Positions 41,228-48,540 of a stretch of 51,170 nucleotides of DNA are shown here, one piece after another (positions within the stretch are counted from its first letter, which is position 1; the number at the start of each line of letters is the position of its first letter). This stretch comes from an uncultured Faecalicoccus sp. (GTDB lineage Bacteria; Bacillota_I; Bacilli_A; Erysipelotrichales; Erysipelotrichaceae), in the NCBI RefSeq assembly GCF_944325745.1, contig NZ_CALVBG010000002.1:1-51170 (forward strand). Direction: 5' to 3'. The notes below the pieces were generated by a model, which was not told the origin of the DNA, ran no database searches, and saw only the letters and a program-made list of their open reading frames with translations. Made by a program: the position numbers and the translations under genes.

Positions 41228-41815
41228 ATGACATACCTTCAATCCAATTTACATTTTCTGAGAACAAAAAATAAATTGTCTCAAAAAGAGCTTGCTGAGA
41301 AATTGTTTATGACTCATCAAACGATTTCAAATCATGAAACAGGAAAATCTCAACCAGATCTAGAGATGATGCAAAAATATGCCGACTTCTATGAAATACC
41401 TTTATCCGATCTTCTTCATCTAGATCTTTCAACAAAGAAACCAGTAAAAGATATAGGCAATATTATTTTCGACAAGGACCGACAAACCTTTCAAATCCTT
41501 TCCGGATCCAAAGGCATCTACCCGATGAAAGATGTCTGTAAATGCCAAATCATTTTTGAGGATGCCAAATTTCATAATGAAGAAATTCCTTTCCCTTTGG
41601 ATCATCGAATCTTGGTCACTTCATATGATTTTTGGTGGGTGAATCGAAAAGTATATGTCGGTTTAGAAATCGAACTCAAAAACTCAGATAAACTATATGT
41701 CTATGTTTCCAATGATGCTAAGATTCAAAATTCAGATTCCTTCAAAAAAACTATGCAGTATGCGCAACAAATCAAAGAACAATTTAAAACATCTTCAAAA
41801 AATCCCGTTCTTTGA
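41228..41815 (+). CDS. XRE regulator with one copy of the same C-terminal domain
   Basis: The 195-residue paralogue of the preceding gene: HTH at 4-60 (LHFLRTKNKLSQKELAEKLF, THQTISNHETGKSQPD), short linker, then one copy of the unassigned domain from about 78 (IIFDKDRQTFQILSGSKGIY). 103 bases of its coding DNA are almost identical with copy 2 of the neighbour, while the rest has diverged, which points to recent copying or gene conversion. AAAGGAGGG lies before ATG. Possible antagonist or partner of the larger protein. Confidence 0.82.
   Translation: MTYLQSNLHFLRTKNKLSQKELAEKLFMTHQTISNHETGKSQPDLEMMQKYADFYEIPLSDLLHLDLSTKKPVKDIGNIIFDKDRQTFQILSGSKGIYPMKDVCKCQIIFEDAKFHNEEIPFPLDHRILVTSYDFWWVNRKVYVGLEIELKNSDKLYVYVSNDAKIQNSDSFKKTMQYAQQIKEQFKTSSKNPVL
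41466..41568 (+). repeat. 103-bp direct repeat, copy 2
   Basis: See 40793-40895; differs by C/T, G/A and A/G at three sites. Confidence 0.9.
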
Positions 41816-41915
41816 AGATGGATTCTGACTTTAACACCAAGTTATTTTTTAGAAGAATACTCTAAAAAAATTGAAAAGTGATATTCTGAAAATTTTCAAG
41901 AATTTCATCATAAAT

Positions 41916-41955
41916 AAAACCTTTCTTGTGCTATAATAACGCCAAGAAAGGTTTT
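41916..41955 (+). promoter_or_regulatory. Promoter centred in a perfect 13-bp inverted repeat
   Basis: AAAACCTTTCTTG (41916-41928) and CAAGAAAGGTTTT (41943-41955) flank TGCTATAATAACGC, which holds an extended -10 TGC-TATAAT (41929-41937). The start would be about 41944. A dimeric repressor bound here would cover the promoter completely. Confidence 0.75.
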
Positions 41956-41981
41956 ATTGATTTAAGGGGATCAATCACATA

Positions 41982-42347
41982 ATGAAGGGGAAGAAAATGG
42001 TTTTGCGGTTGCCGGTTTTTTTCATCATGCTGGCATTATTTTTTGGCTTGAGTTCATGCTCACAAAACGCTTCAAAATTACAAGTACGAAATAATCTGGT
42101 TTTTCAAGAAGGAGAATGTATCAATCTCAGTGCGGAAACATTCCTGGATTCAAACACTCCTAAACAGATACTTCAAAATGCGATCTTATACTCTCCACTA
42201 TTAGACGAAGATCAATATTCTGTCGATTCAGCATGCAACGTTGCTTCCAAAGGCAAATCGTACTTGGATTGTGGAGAATATACAGTGACGATCGTTTATC
42301 AAGATGAAGTCAAAAAAGTTACATTTCAAGTTGTTCCGGCAAAATAA
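41982..42347 (+). CDS. Small lipoprotein of unknown function
   Basis: The 121-residue protein has a lipoprotein signal: basic start, hydrophobic stretch (VLRLPVFFIMLALFFGL) and lipobox LSSC with Cys26. The mature part of about 95 residues is acidic and mostly beta, with two Cys (near 78 and 95) that could form a disulfide; the ending VTIVYQDEVKKVTFQVVP looks like the last strands of an Ig-like fold. Function unknown. An alternative ATG at 41997 after GAAGGGGAAG has better spacing. The first site TTAAGGGGAT complements the small RNA at 24.5 kb. Terminator follows. Confidence 0.78.
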   Translation: MKGKKMVLRLPVFFIMLALFFGLSSCSQNASKLQVRNNLVFQEGECINLSAETFLDSNTPKQILQNAILYSPLLDEDQYSVDSACNVASKGKSYLDCGEYTVTIVYQDEVKKVTFQVVPAK

Positions 42348-42378
42348 AACTGCAGTCACACAAGCTGCAGTTTTTTTT
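42346..42378. terminator. Bidirectional terminator between lipoprotein and ABC operon
   Basis: AAAACTGCAG and CTGCAGTTTT form the stem; eight T follow on the plus strand, and TTTTATTTT on the minus strand. Both convergent stops lie at its edges. Confidence 0.85.
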
Positions 42379-43396
42379 AATCATTCAACATCAAGAGATT
42401 ATGCTCTTCAATTCCTACATGAACGACAGAGCCGACGTCAAACAAGGCAAAACTTCTAAACAGTACTTCAGAAGTAAAAGTAACATTTTTACATTTTAAA
42501 GTGTATCGAAGTACATTTCCTCGAGAAATAAAATCCATGACTTCAGCCTCAAATGTCATAAACTCTGGGTCTTGGATCGGCTCCGAAGACAACAAGAATG
42601 TTTCAGGACGAATCGCATAGAAGTTTCCGGGAAAACGTTTTTCCGGAAAGAAATTTGTCAACTGTTCAGGAGTCAAAATGTTGTAATGTCCAATAAATTC
42701 GGCCGAAAATTTCGAAACCGGATGCGTATACAATTGTACCGGCTGTCCGCTTTGTTCAATGATCCCCTGATTCATCAAATGAATTCGATCTGACATGATC
42801 ATTGCCTCATCTTGATCATGAGTTACGAAGATCGTCGTGATCTTTAATTCCTTTTGAACTTTTTTGATCTTTTCCTGAAGTTCTCTTCGCAGCTTCGCAT
42901 CAATCGCACTTAATGGTTCATCCAATAATAAGACTTTCGGTTCCATCACGATGGCACGGGCAATGGCTACGCGCTGTTGTTGTCCCCCGGAAAGTTGACT
43001 TGGGTAACTCTTTTCTTTTCCGGCTAGGTCTACCATCTCAATAGCGGCCTTTACTTTTTGTTCGATCTGCGCTTTGTCCATCTTTGCGATTTTCAAACCA
43101 AATGCGATATTGTCTTCCACGTTCATATTTTGAAACAAAGAATACTGTTGAAACACCATGCCGATCCCTCTTTTTTGCACAGGCGTATGGGTGATATCTT
43201 CTCCATCTAAAATAATCTGTCCCGAATTGATATCTTCTAATCCTGCCAAAGAGCGAAGAAGTGTCGATTTTCCACAACCGCTGGGTCCCAACAAAGTGAC
43301 CAATTCTCCCTTTTCAATATCTAAATCTATATTTTTAAGCACCTGGTTGATGCCATCATAGCTTTTACAAATTCCTCGAAACTCAATATAAGCCAT
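42377..43396 (-). CDS. ABC transporter ATPase, PotA/PhnT/FbpC-like
   Basis: The 339-residue importer ATPase: Walker A GPSGCGKSTL at about 38-47, Q-loop FQQYSLFQ, signature LSGGQQQRVAIARAI, Walker B VLLLDEPLSAID, His in VTHDQDEA, and a C-terminal TOBE-like domain of about 100 residues starting near YAIRPE. This is the layout of ATPases for polyamine, iron(III), and 2-aminoethylphosphonate importers. Its ATG overlaps the stop of the second permease (TAATG). It is the last gene of a five-gene operon, and its stop abuts the bidirectional terminator. Confidence 0.92.
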   Translation of the reverse strand: MAYIEFRGICKSYDGINQVLKNIDLDIEKGELVTLLGPSGCGKSTLLRSLAGLEDINSGQIILDGEDITHTPVQKRGIGMVFQQYSLFQNMNVEDNIAFGLKIAKMDKAQIEQKVKAAIEMVDLAGKEKSYPSQLSGGQQQRVAIARAIVMEPKVLLLDEPLSAIDAKLRRELQEKIKKVQKELKITTIFVTHDQDEAMIMSDRIHLMNQGIIEQSGQPVQLYTHPVSKFSAEFIGHYNILTPEQLTNFFPEKRFPGNFYAIRPETFLLSSEPIQDPEFMTFEAEVMDFISRGNVLRYTLKCKNVTFTSEVLFRSFALFDVGSVVHVGIEEHNLLMLND

Positions 43397-44202
43397 TACG
43401 CTTCCCTCCTTTTCGTCGATTTCACCGCTTTATTTTGAATCATCAATGTGAGTGTTGAAATAATCAATGTCGTAATAAACAAGATCACAATAATGGCACT
43501 GGAGATCTGTCCGGATTTTGACATGGTCTGATATAAGTAAATTCCCGCTGTTCGGAAAGCACTTCCTGCAATCATATTGACAACCACAAAATCCGCAAAC
43601 AACATCGTAAAAGCAAGCATCATTGTAGAGATGATCCCTCGTTTCATCTGCGGGATCACGATCGTAAAGAAGGCGTGCAATTTAGAACACCCCAATACTT
43701 GAGCCGCCTCAATCACACAGCGCACATTCAATGCCCCAATCGTATTTTTCAACCCTCGGAAAATATAAGGCAACACAATAATGCAGTAAGAACCCACCAA
43801 TAAAAAGATTCGATTTGATAAAAAGCCCGGCTTTCCTGAATATAGAGAAATCACACCCGCTGCCAAGATGACTCCTTGGATCGCGTAAGGAATATTACAG
43901 AGAATCTCGACATATTTTTCCAGTCTTGGAACATATAGCGTGATCACATACAGCACCAGTAAAATGGAAATTGTACAGATCACAACAGGAATGATCGAAA
44001 TAATAATCGATCGAAGCAAAGAATTGATAAAAGCTCCATCCGAGAAAATTTCGACATAAAAATTTAACGTAAACCCTGTCGGTAAAATATCCATCCATTC
44101 CGTAAAAACGGAATAAAAGAAAGTTAGAACGAGAGGAACTACAAGAAATGCCGCAACAAGAAACAAGATCAAGGCATCCCCAAAATGCGTTTTTATTTTC
44201 AT
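43396..44202 (-). CDS. ABC importer permease 2 (PotC/PhnV-like)
   Basis: A 268-residue six-helix permease. ALNVRCVIEAAQVLGCSKLH and FFTIVIPQMKRG form the EAA loop that docks on the ATPase. The proline-rich periplasmic stretch after helix 1 (TEWMDILPTGFTLNFYVEIF) is typical of the spermidine/iron/phosphonate permeases. Its ATG overlaps the first permease stop (ATGA) and its stop overlaps the ATPase start. Confidence 0.92.
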   Translation of the reverse strand: MKIKTHFGDALILFLVAAFLVVPLVLTFFYSVFTEWMDILPTGFTLNFYVEIFSDGAFINSLLRSIIISIIPVVICTISILLVLYVITLYVPRLEKYVEILCNIPYAIQGVILAAGVISLYSGKPGFLSNRIFLLVGSYCIIVLPYIFRGLKNTIGALNVRCVIEAAQVLGCSKLHAFFTIVIPQMKRGIISTMMLAFTMLFADFVVVNMIAGSAFRTAGIYLYQTMSKSGQISSAIIVILFITTLIISTLTLMIQNKAVKSTKRREA

Positions 44203-45050
44203 GAAGCACCTCCGGTACGTTTCTGAAATTTATTTGTGATCAAGATAGAAATGACCATCAAACTCATCATCACTAAGGAAAGAGCACAGCCAAATTCCTG
44301 ATTTTGAACAACTTCTCCAATATATTGTTGAGAGATACGGATCGGCAATAAGGCAATGTTGTTGCTCAACAAAGCATACGCCGTTCCATAGGCTGCTAAA
44401 GAATTGGCAAACAAAACCGAAAAGGTCCCTAATATACTTGGTAAAAGACTCGGAATCGCCACTTTGAACCAATAATGGAAACTGTTTCCGCCTAAGAGTC
44501 CAACCGCTTCCCGCCATTCTTTCTTTAATCCGGAAAAAATGGGCAACATCAATAAAGTCGCTAAAGGAATTTGAAAATATACATATGTCAACAACAACCC
44601 GTTGATTGTATATAAGTCAAAATCTGCCAAAAAAGAGATCCCGTAATTCTTTCCGATCAATGTCAAGATCCCTACATTTCCCAAAAGGATCATAAACGCA
44701 AACGCCAGCGGAACTCCGGCAAAATTACTGGTAATATTCAAAACACTTGTAAAGATATTACGCACTTTTGCACTCGCAGCGTTCGCCGCCTTCGCTCCTA
44801 AAAAAGCAATCAAGATCCCGGCCAATGCGGATACAACTGAGATCCAAATACTATTAAAGATCGATTGCTGGTAAAGCCGCGTGGAAAAGATCTTGATGAA
44901 ATGTTCGAAGGTAAAACCGCCTCCCCCGGTCTTTGTAAAACTTTCAATCACAACATTGATTAAAGGAAGGATCTCAAATAAAAATGTGATCACAAAGAAA
45001 GGAACTAAAGCTAACAAATAAAGCTTCGTATTCTTTTTTGTCTTAGTCAT
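44199..45050 (-). CDS. ABC importer permease 1 (PotB/PhnU-like)
   Basis: A 283-residue six-helix permease with the EAA-type loop WREAVGLLGGNSFHYWFKVAIP. The start begins MTKTKKNTKLYLLALVPFFV; helices follow to the end, with a basic tail. The ATG at 45050 lies eight bases inside the end of the phosphatase gene and uses GGAGGTGA; a TTG at 45053 is less likely. Together with the next permease it forms the membrane channel. Confidence 0.92.
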   Translation of the reverse strand: MTKTKKNTKLYLLALVPFFVITFLFEILPLINVVIESFTKTGGGGFTFEHFIKIFSTRLYQQSIFNSIWISVVSALAGILIAFLGAKAANAASAKVRNIFTSVLNITSNFAGVPLAFAFMILLGNVGILTLIGKNYGISFLADFDLYTINGLLLTYVYFQIPLATLLMLPIFSGLKKEWREAVGLLGGNSFHYWFKVAIPSLLPSILGTFSVLFANSLAAYGTAYALLSNNIALLPIRISQQYIGEVVQNQEFGCALSLVMMSLMVISILITNKFQKRTGGAS

Positions 45051-45861
45051 CAAATTTCACCTCCAAATCTTTCATTTTCTCAGACGGGTTGATTCCCAAC
45101 AAACGACATAACAAAGGAGCCAGATCCAATGTGGTCAACGCTTGTGTCTGTACACCTTTTTGTACATGTTCATCAATAATGTAAAGAGCCGTTCTGCGCT
45201 GCTCATCAGAGTTTCCTCCATGATAGCCATTGACACTCATACCGTGATCCGCTCCTACGACCACACTGTATCCTTGTTTGAGCCATTGCGGAATATAGGT
45301 CGAAAGTTGGTGATCATTTTGCATGACGGCTCGACTGTATTCTTTCGAACCCGCTCCAAAATGATGCCCTGCATCATCAATATTCATCGGATGAATCAAT
45401 ACAAAGTCATAATCTTCTTTGCCCATCAAGCTGGAAGCCAACGAGTAAAGATGATTATCCGGATAACTGTCTTCGTAGTAAAAAAAGCCTCGGTCGATCA
45501 TCGAATTTGGATCCTCATGCCAGATATCTTTCCCTTTATCAAAGGGAGCACTCAGATAAAGCTCGCTGATCCAATAATACGCACAAGCAAGGCTCTTTTT
45601 ATTTTCCTGCTTTAACAATTCAAACAGGTGCTTCTGATTTGAAAGACGACAGATCCCGTTATTGGTCACTCCATGTTCACAAGCTTCAACCCCGGTAAAG
45701 ATCGTCTCATACATCGGACGCGAAGAGCTGGGAAGATTCCCCAGCACTTCATATTTTGTCGCCCGATTTGTTTCGGATAAATGTTCCAGATATCCTAAAT
45801 GCTCTTTGGCATATTGACTTTGTAATCCATCCAATAAAACGAAAACCGCTTTATTGGGCAT
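45043..45861 (-). CDS. Alkaline-phosphatase-superfamily phosphodiesterase/phosphohydrolase in the ABC operon
   Basis: The 272-residue enzyme shows the metal-site residues of the type I phosphodiesterase/nucleotide pyrophosphatase branch: FVLLDG near the start, the nucleophile region LPSSSRPMYETIFTGV, HPMNIDDAGHHFG with Asp and His, VVGADHGMS with Asp-His, and a late His in YHGGNSD. There is no signal peptide, so it works in the cytoplasm on what the transporter brings in. That suggests an imported phosphodiester or phosphonate. The ATG at 45861 overlaps the end of the binding-protein gene by 11 bases. Substrate is inferred from context only. Confidence 0.85.
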   Translation of the reverse strand: MPNKAVFVLLDGLQSQYAKEHLGYLEHLSETNRATKYEVLGNLPSSSRPMYETIFTGVEACEHGVTNNGICRLSNQKHLFELLKQENKKSLACAYYWISELYLSAPFDKGKDIWHEDPNSMIDRGFFYYEDSYPDNHLYSLASSLMGKEDYDFVLIHPMNIDDAGHHFGAGSKEYSRAVMQNDHQLSTYIPQWLKQGYSVVVGADHGMSVNGYHGGNSDEQRRTALYIIDEHVQKGVQTQALTTLDLAPLLCRLLGINPSEKMKDLEVKFDD

Positions 45862-46951
45862 AGGCAACGACCTGTTCTTGCCAGGAACTAGCTAGATCGG
45901 CAACGGCTTCATCCCAAGCTTCCTGATCTTCAATGAAACGGGCATTGGTATATTGTTCATCTGGCAGCAAGTTTGCTTGTACTTCTTCTGGCAATTCTAC
46001 ATCGTCGCGAATCGGACGTGCATATCCTTTGGCAAGATTGATCTGTCCTTCATCCGACAAAATGTATTCACGCGCTACAGCCGCTGCATAAGGACGTTTT
46101 GTATAAGCGTTGATGATCGTACAATATCCACTTTGGATCGCTCCATCCGTTGGTACGGAAACCTCAAAGTTGGCATCCGGATTATTTTCCAAGATTTGAG
46201 AACGATATCCTAATGAGTTATAGTCCCACAGTACCGCTACTTCAATTTCACCTTTTTCCAAACGAGCTACACTGGCATCTCCCATGTCTAAACGACCTTC
46301 TTCAGCCAATGTTTTAAAGAAATCCAATCCTGGCTGAATGTTTGATTCATCTCCGCCAAACGCAATGGCAGCACTCAACAGACCGCTTTGTGCCTGTGTG
46401 GCAACCGAAACATCTCCAATCGTTAAGGTATAGTCACCATCTAAAATATCTTGCCAGCTTGTTGGTGCTTCATCAACCAAATTTTTATTTGTGATAAATG
46501 TGATCGTACCATAATATCCGATGATCCAATCGCCGTCATCATCTTTTGCCCATTCTGGAACTGAGTCCCAATAAGAAGTTTTATATGGTAAAGTCACTCC
46601 CTGTTCTTCGGCAACAGGACCAAACGATTGTCCTACGTCCCCGATATCTTTGGTCGCATCATTGGCTTCGTTGGCGAAAAGTGCCAATTCTTCCGCACTT
46701 GACATATCCGTATCCGTATGGGTAATCCCATATGTTTCTTCAATTTCGGTCCAAGTTTCTCCCCAGTTTGCCCAAGTATCTGGCATTCCCACTGAGTTTA
46801 CTTCTCCATCTTCTTTCGCAAGTTCTGTAATTTCATCAAAGCTCATAGAATTCAAATCTACAGCTTCTTCCTGTGTCCCTTCGGAGCATCCTGCCAACAG
46901 GGAACACGCCAAGGCAGCACACATTCCGCCTTTTAACCATCTTAAGTTCAT
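45851..46951 (-). CDS. ABC importer substrate-binding lipoprotein
   Basis: The 366-residue protein starts MNLRWLKGGMCAALACS with lipobox LLAGC, so it is anchored outside by Cys22. Its body, with ANWGETWTEIEETYGI, FGPVAEEQG, GYYGTITFITNKNLV and ILSDEGQINLAKGYARPI, is that of the class of iron/polyamine/phosphonate-type binding proteins (SBP type 2). It is strongly acidic. The ATG at 46951 has AGGAGGAG in front; the open frame begins 21 bases earlier across that site. First gene of the operon. Confidence 0.9.
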   Translation of the reverse strand: MNLRWLKGGMCAALACSLLAGCSEGTQEEAVDLNSMSFDEITELAKEDGEVNSVGMPDTWANWGETWTEIEETYGITHTDTDMSSAEELALFANEANDATKDIGDVGQSFGPVAEEQGVTLPYKTSYWDSVPEWAKDDDGDWIIGYYGTITFITNKNLVDEAPTSWQDILDGDYTLTIGDVSVATQAQSGLLSAAIAFGGDESNIQPGLDFFKTLAEEGRLDMGDASVARLEKGEIEVAVLWDYNSLGYRSQILENNPDANFEVSVPTDGAIQSGYCTIINAYTKRPYAAAVAREYILSDEGQINLAKGYARPIRDDVELPEEVQANLLPDEQYTNARFIEDQEAWDEAVADLASSWQEQVVAYAQ

Positions 46952-47098
46952 AAGTCTCCTCCTTGTTTCCATGTATTAAATTAAACCATTTGTATTAACT
47001 CCCAATCATGACTCGGTAAAATTCAAGAAAGAAAAACATTTGTAATATTAATAAATGGTAAATTATCATTATAATTAGAGAAAAAGGAGATGAGCTGT
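46952..47098. promoter_or_regulatory. Divergent promoter region, ABC operon / Nim-like gene
   Basis: Plus strand: TATAAT near 47068-47073 followed by AAAGGAG for the Nim-like gene. Minus strand: AT-rich with several -10-like sequences. The related strings CATTTGTATTAA (46987-46998) and CATTTGTAATATTAATAAATG (47037-47057) may be operators. Confidence 0.45.
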
Positions 47099-47608
47099 AT
47101 GCGAAGAAAAGATCGAGAAATACATGATTTTGAAGAAATCATCCGCATCATCGAGAAATGCGACGTATGCCGATTGGCAATCCACGATGACCCCTATCCT
47201 TATATTGTCCCTTTGAATTTTGGCGTAGAGATCAAAAATAAACAAATCACCCTCTACTTTCATTGCGCAAACGAAGGAACAAAACTCGAACTTCTGAAAA
47301 AGAACAATAAAGTGACTTTTGAGATGGATACCGACCATCGATTTATTCTCTATGAAGATCGCATGAGCTGTACGATGGGATATGCCAGTGTAATTGGGCA
47401 TGGCTTCATAGATCAAATCACAGATCCACACAAAAAATACGAAGCTTTAAAAATATTGATGCGTCACTATCACAGTGAAGATTTTAAATTCAACGAAAAA
47501 ATGATTCCGGCCACCACTGTATTACGCCTTACGGTCTTGGACCTGACTGGAAAGAGACGGAACAATGATCATCCGGAAGAAAAAAAGAAAAAGATGTTAA
47601 CGTTCTAG
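47099..47608 (+). CDS. Nim-like pyridoxamine-phosphate-oxidase-fold flavoprotein
   Basis: The 169-residue protein MRRKDREIHDFEEIIRIIEKCD, with CDVCRLAIHDDPYPYIVPLNFG and LYFHCANEGTKLELLKKN, is a close match to the NimA/5-nitroimidazole reductase-like family, split beta-barrels that bind FMN. The conserved His in FHCANEG is part of the family. Members with real NimA activity inactivate metronidazole, but many are only flavin reductases. An in-frame ATG nine bases earlier is too close to the GGAG site. A bidirectional terminator follows. Confidence 0.85.
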   Translation: MRRKDREIHDFEEIIRIIEKCDVCRLAIHDDPYPYIVPLNFGVEIKNKQITLYFHCANEGTKLELLKKNNKVTFEMDTDHRFILYEDRMSCTMGYASVIGHGFIDQITDPHKKYEALKILMRHYHSEDFKFNEKMIPATTVLRLTVLDLTGKRRNNDHPEEKKKKMLTF

Positions 47609-47741
47609 GCTGCTTATACGTGATAAAAAGATCTTCTCGATCATGAAGCCTAAGAATCGACTGACTCGAAGAAGAACTTGCGGGCCGTTACACTTTATTA
47701 TGAATGATCAGCTAATTCGAACCATGCCGATACACCATAAG

Positions 47742-47775
47742 AAAACACCTGGTTTTTGACGAATCAGGTGTTTTT
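47742..47775. terminator. Bidirectional terminator between Nim-like and TetR genes
   Basis: AAACACCTG and CAGGTGTTT with a 13-base loop, flanked by A-run left and T-run right. Confidence 0.85.
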
Positions 47776-47781
47776 CATTCT

Positions 47782-48345
47782 TTATAAGATTGGCTCAATG
47801 ACCGCTCGAAAATATCGGTCTAATTCCTCTGGTGTTTGTTTCATTCGACTCTTTATCCACCACAGCACCATTTCCACAAAACTTCCGGAAATATGATTAA
47901 GTAAAAAGTCTTGTGGAATATCCGTATTGTTTTTCCGGTTCTGATTCACAAACTGATTTTCTATCAGCTTGTTCAAGCTGTCTTTGAAATACCGTAGGAA
48001 AAGTTCACTGCTTTCGCTAGAAAGTAGCTCGATTATATTGTTTTCATTTTCTTGTAAATGCTGCAACAAATGACAAAAAACAGACTCCGGAGCATTTCCG
48101 CTCGAATACAGTCCATGAGTATGGGTGCAATCTAAGGTACTGCTGATAATATGCCCGAATAGTTCTTCACATAAAGCTTTTAGTAAATCATCTTTCGTTT
48201 CAAAATGTGCATAAAATGTTGTCCGACCAACATTTGCAGTATCAATGATCTCTTGTACTGTAATTTTGTTATAACTCTTTTCTGCTAAGAGCTTGCTAAA
48301 GGCATTAAAAATTGCCGATCGTGTTTTCTTCTGTCGTCTGTCCAT
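47782..48345 (-). CDS. TetR-family regulator
   Basis: The 187-residue protein has the N-terminal TetR HTH (TRSAIFNAFSKLLAEKSYNK, ITVQEIIDTANVGRTTFYAHF, DLLKALCEE) and a C-terminal all-helical ligand domain of the TetR_C_33/DhaS-like shape with LLQHLQENENNI and FVEMVLWWIKSRM. The ATG at 48345 has GGAAGGAA at useful distance, better than the one at 48351. It is divergent from the metal ATPase gene with a 195-bp space between them holding several inverted repeats, so it probably represses that gene. No metal ligand cluster is obvious in it. Confidence 0.88.
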   Translation of the reverse strand: MDRRQKKTRSAIFNAFSKLLAEKSYNKITVQEIIDTANVGRTTFYAHFETKDDLLKALCEELFGHIISSTLDCTHTHGLYSSGNAPESVFCHLLQHLQENENNIIELLSSESSELFLRYFKDSLNKLIENQFVNQNRKNNTDIPQDFLLNHISGSFVEMVLWWIKSRMKQTPEELDRYFRAVIEPIL

Positions 48346-48540
48346 AAACATTCCTTCCGTACAAATTTTCCAAAGTGTTCCATAGGAAACACAAAACCAA
48401 TATTGTCCATTGCGTGTTAGTTGTTTATTATTTACAATATTTACAGAACATATTGTTTGCTATTGAACTTATTGTACGTTAATGAAAATCGACCGTCAAG
48501 AAGAAAGTTTTACACTATTCCAAAGATTGGAGGAAACAGG
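48346..48540. promoter_or_regulatory. Divergent operator region, TetR gene / metal ATPase
   Basis: Contains the inverted repeats AATATTGT (near 48401) / ACAATATT (near 48435), CGTACAA (near 48358) / TTGTACG (near 48472), and the imperfect GTGTTCC-ATA-GGAAACAC (48377-48394). Several TATTG-rich -35/-10-like sequences follow before the ATPase gene. Confidence 0.5.

Noticed and set aside
47609..47741. Possible MerR-like remnant (LTRR... and LHFIM-like words)
   Set aside because: Only a few weak words in different frames; nothing that a chance reading could not give.
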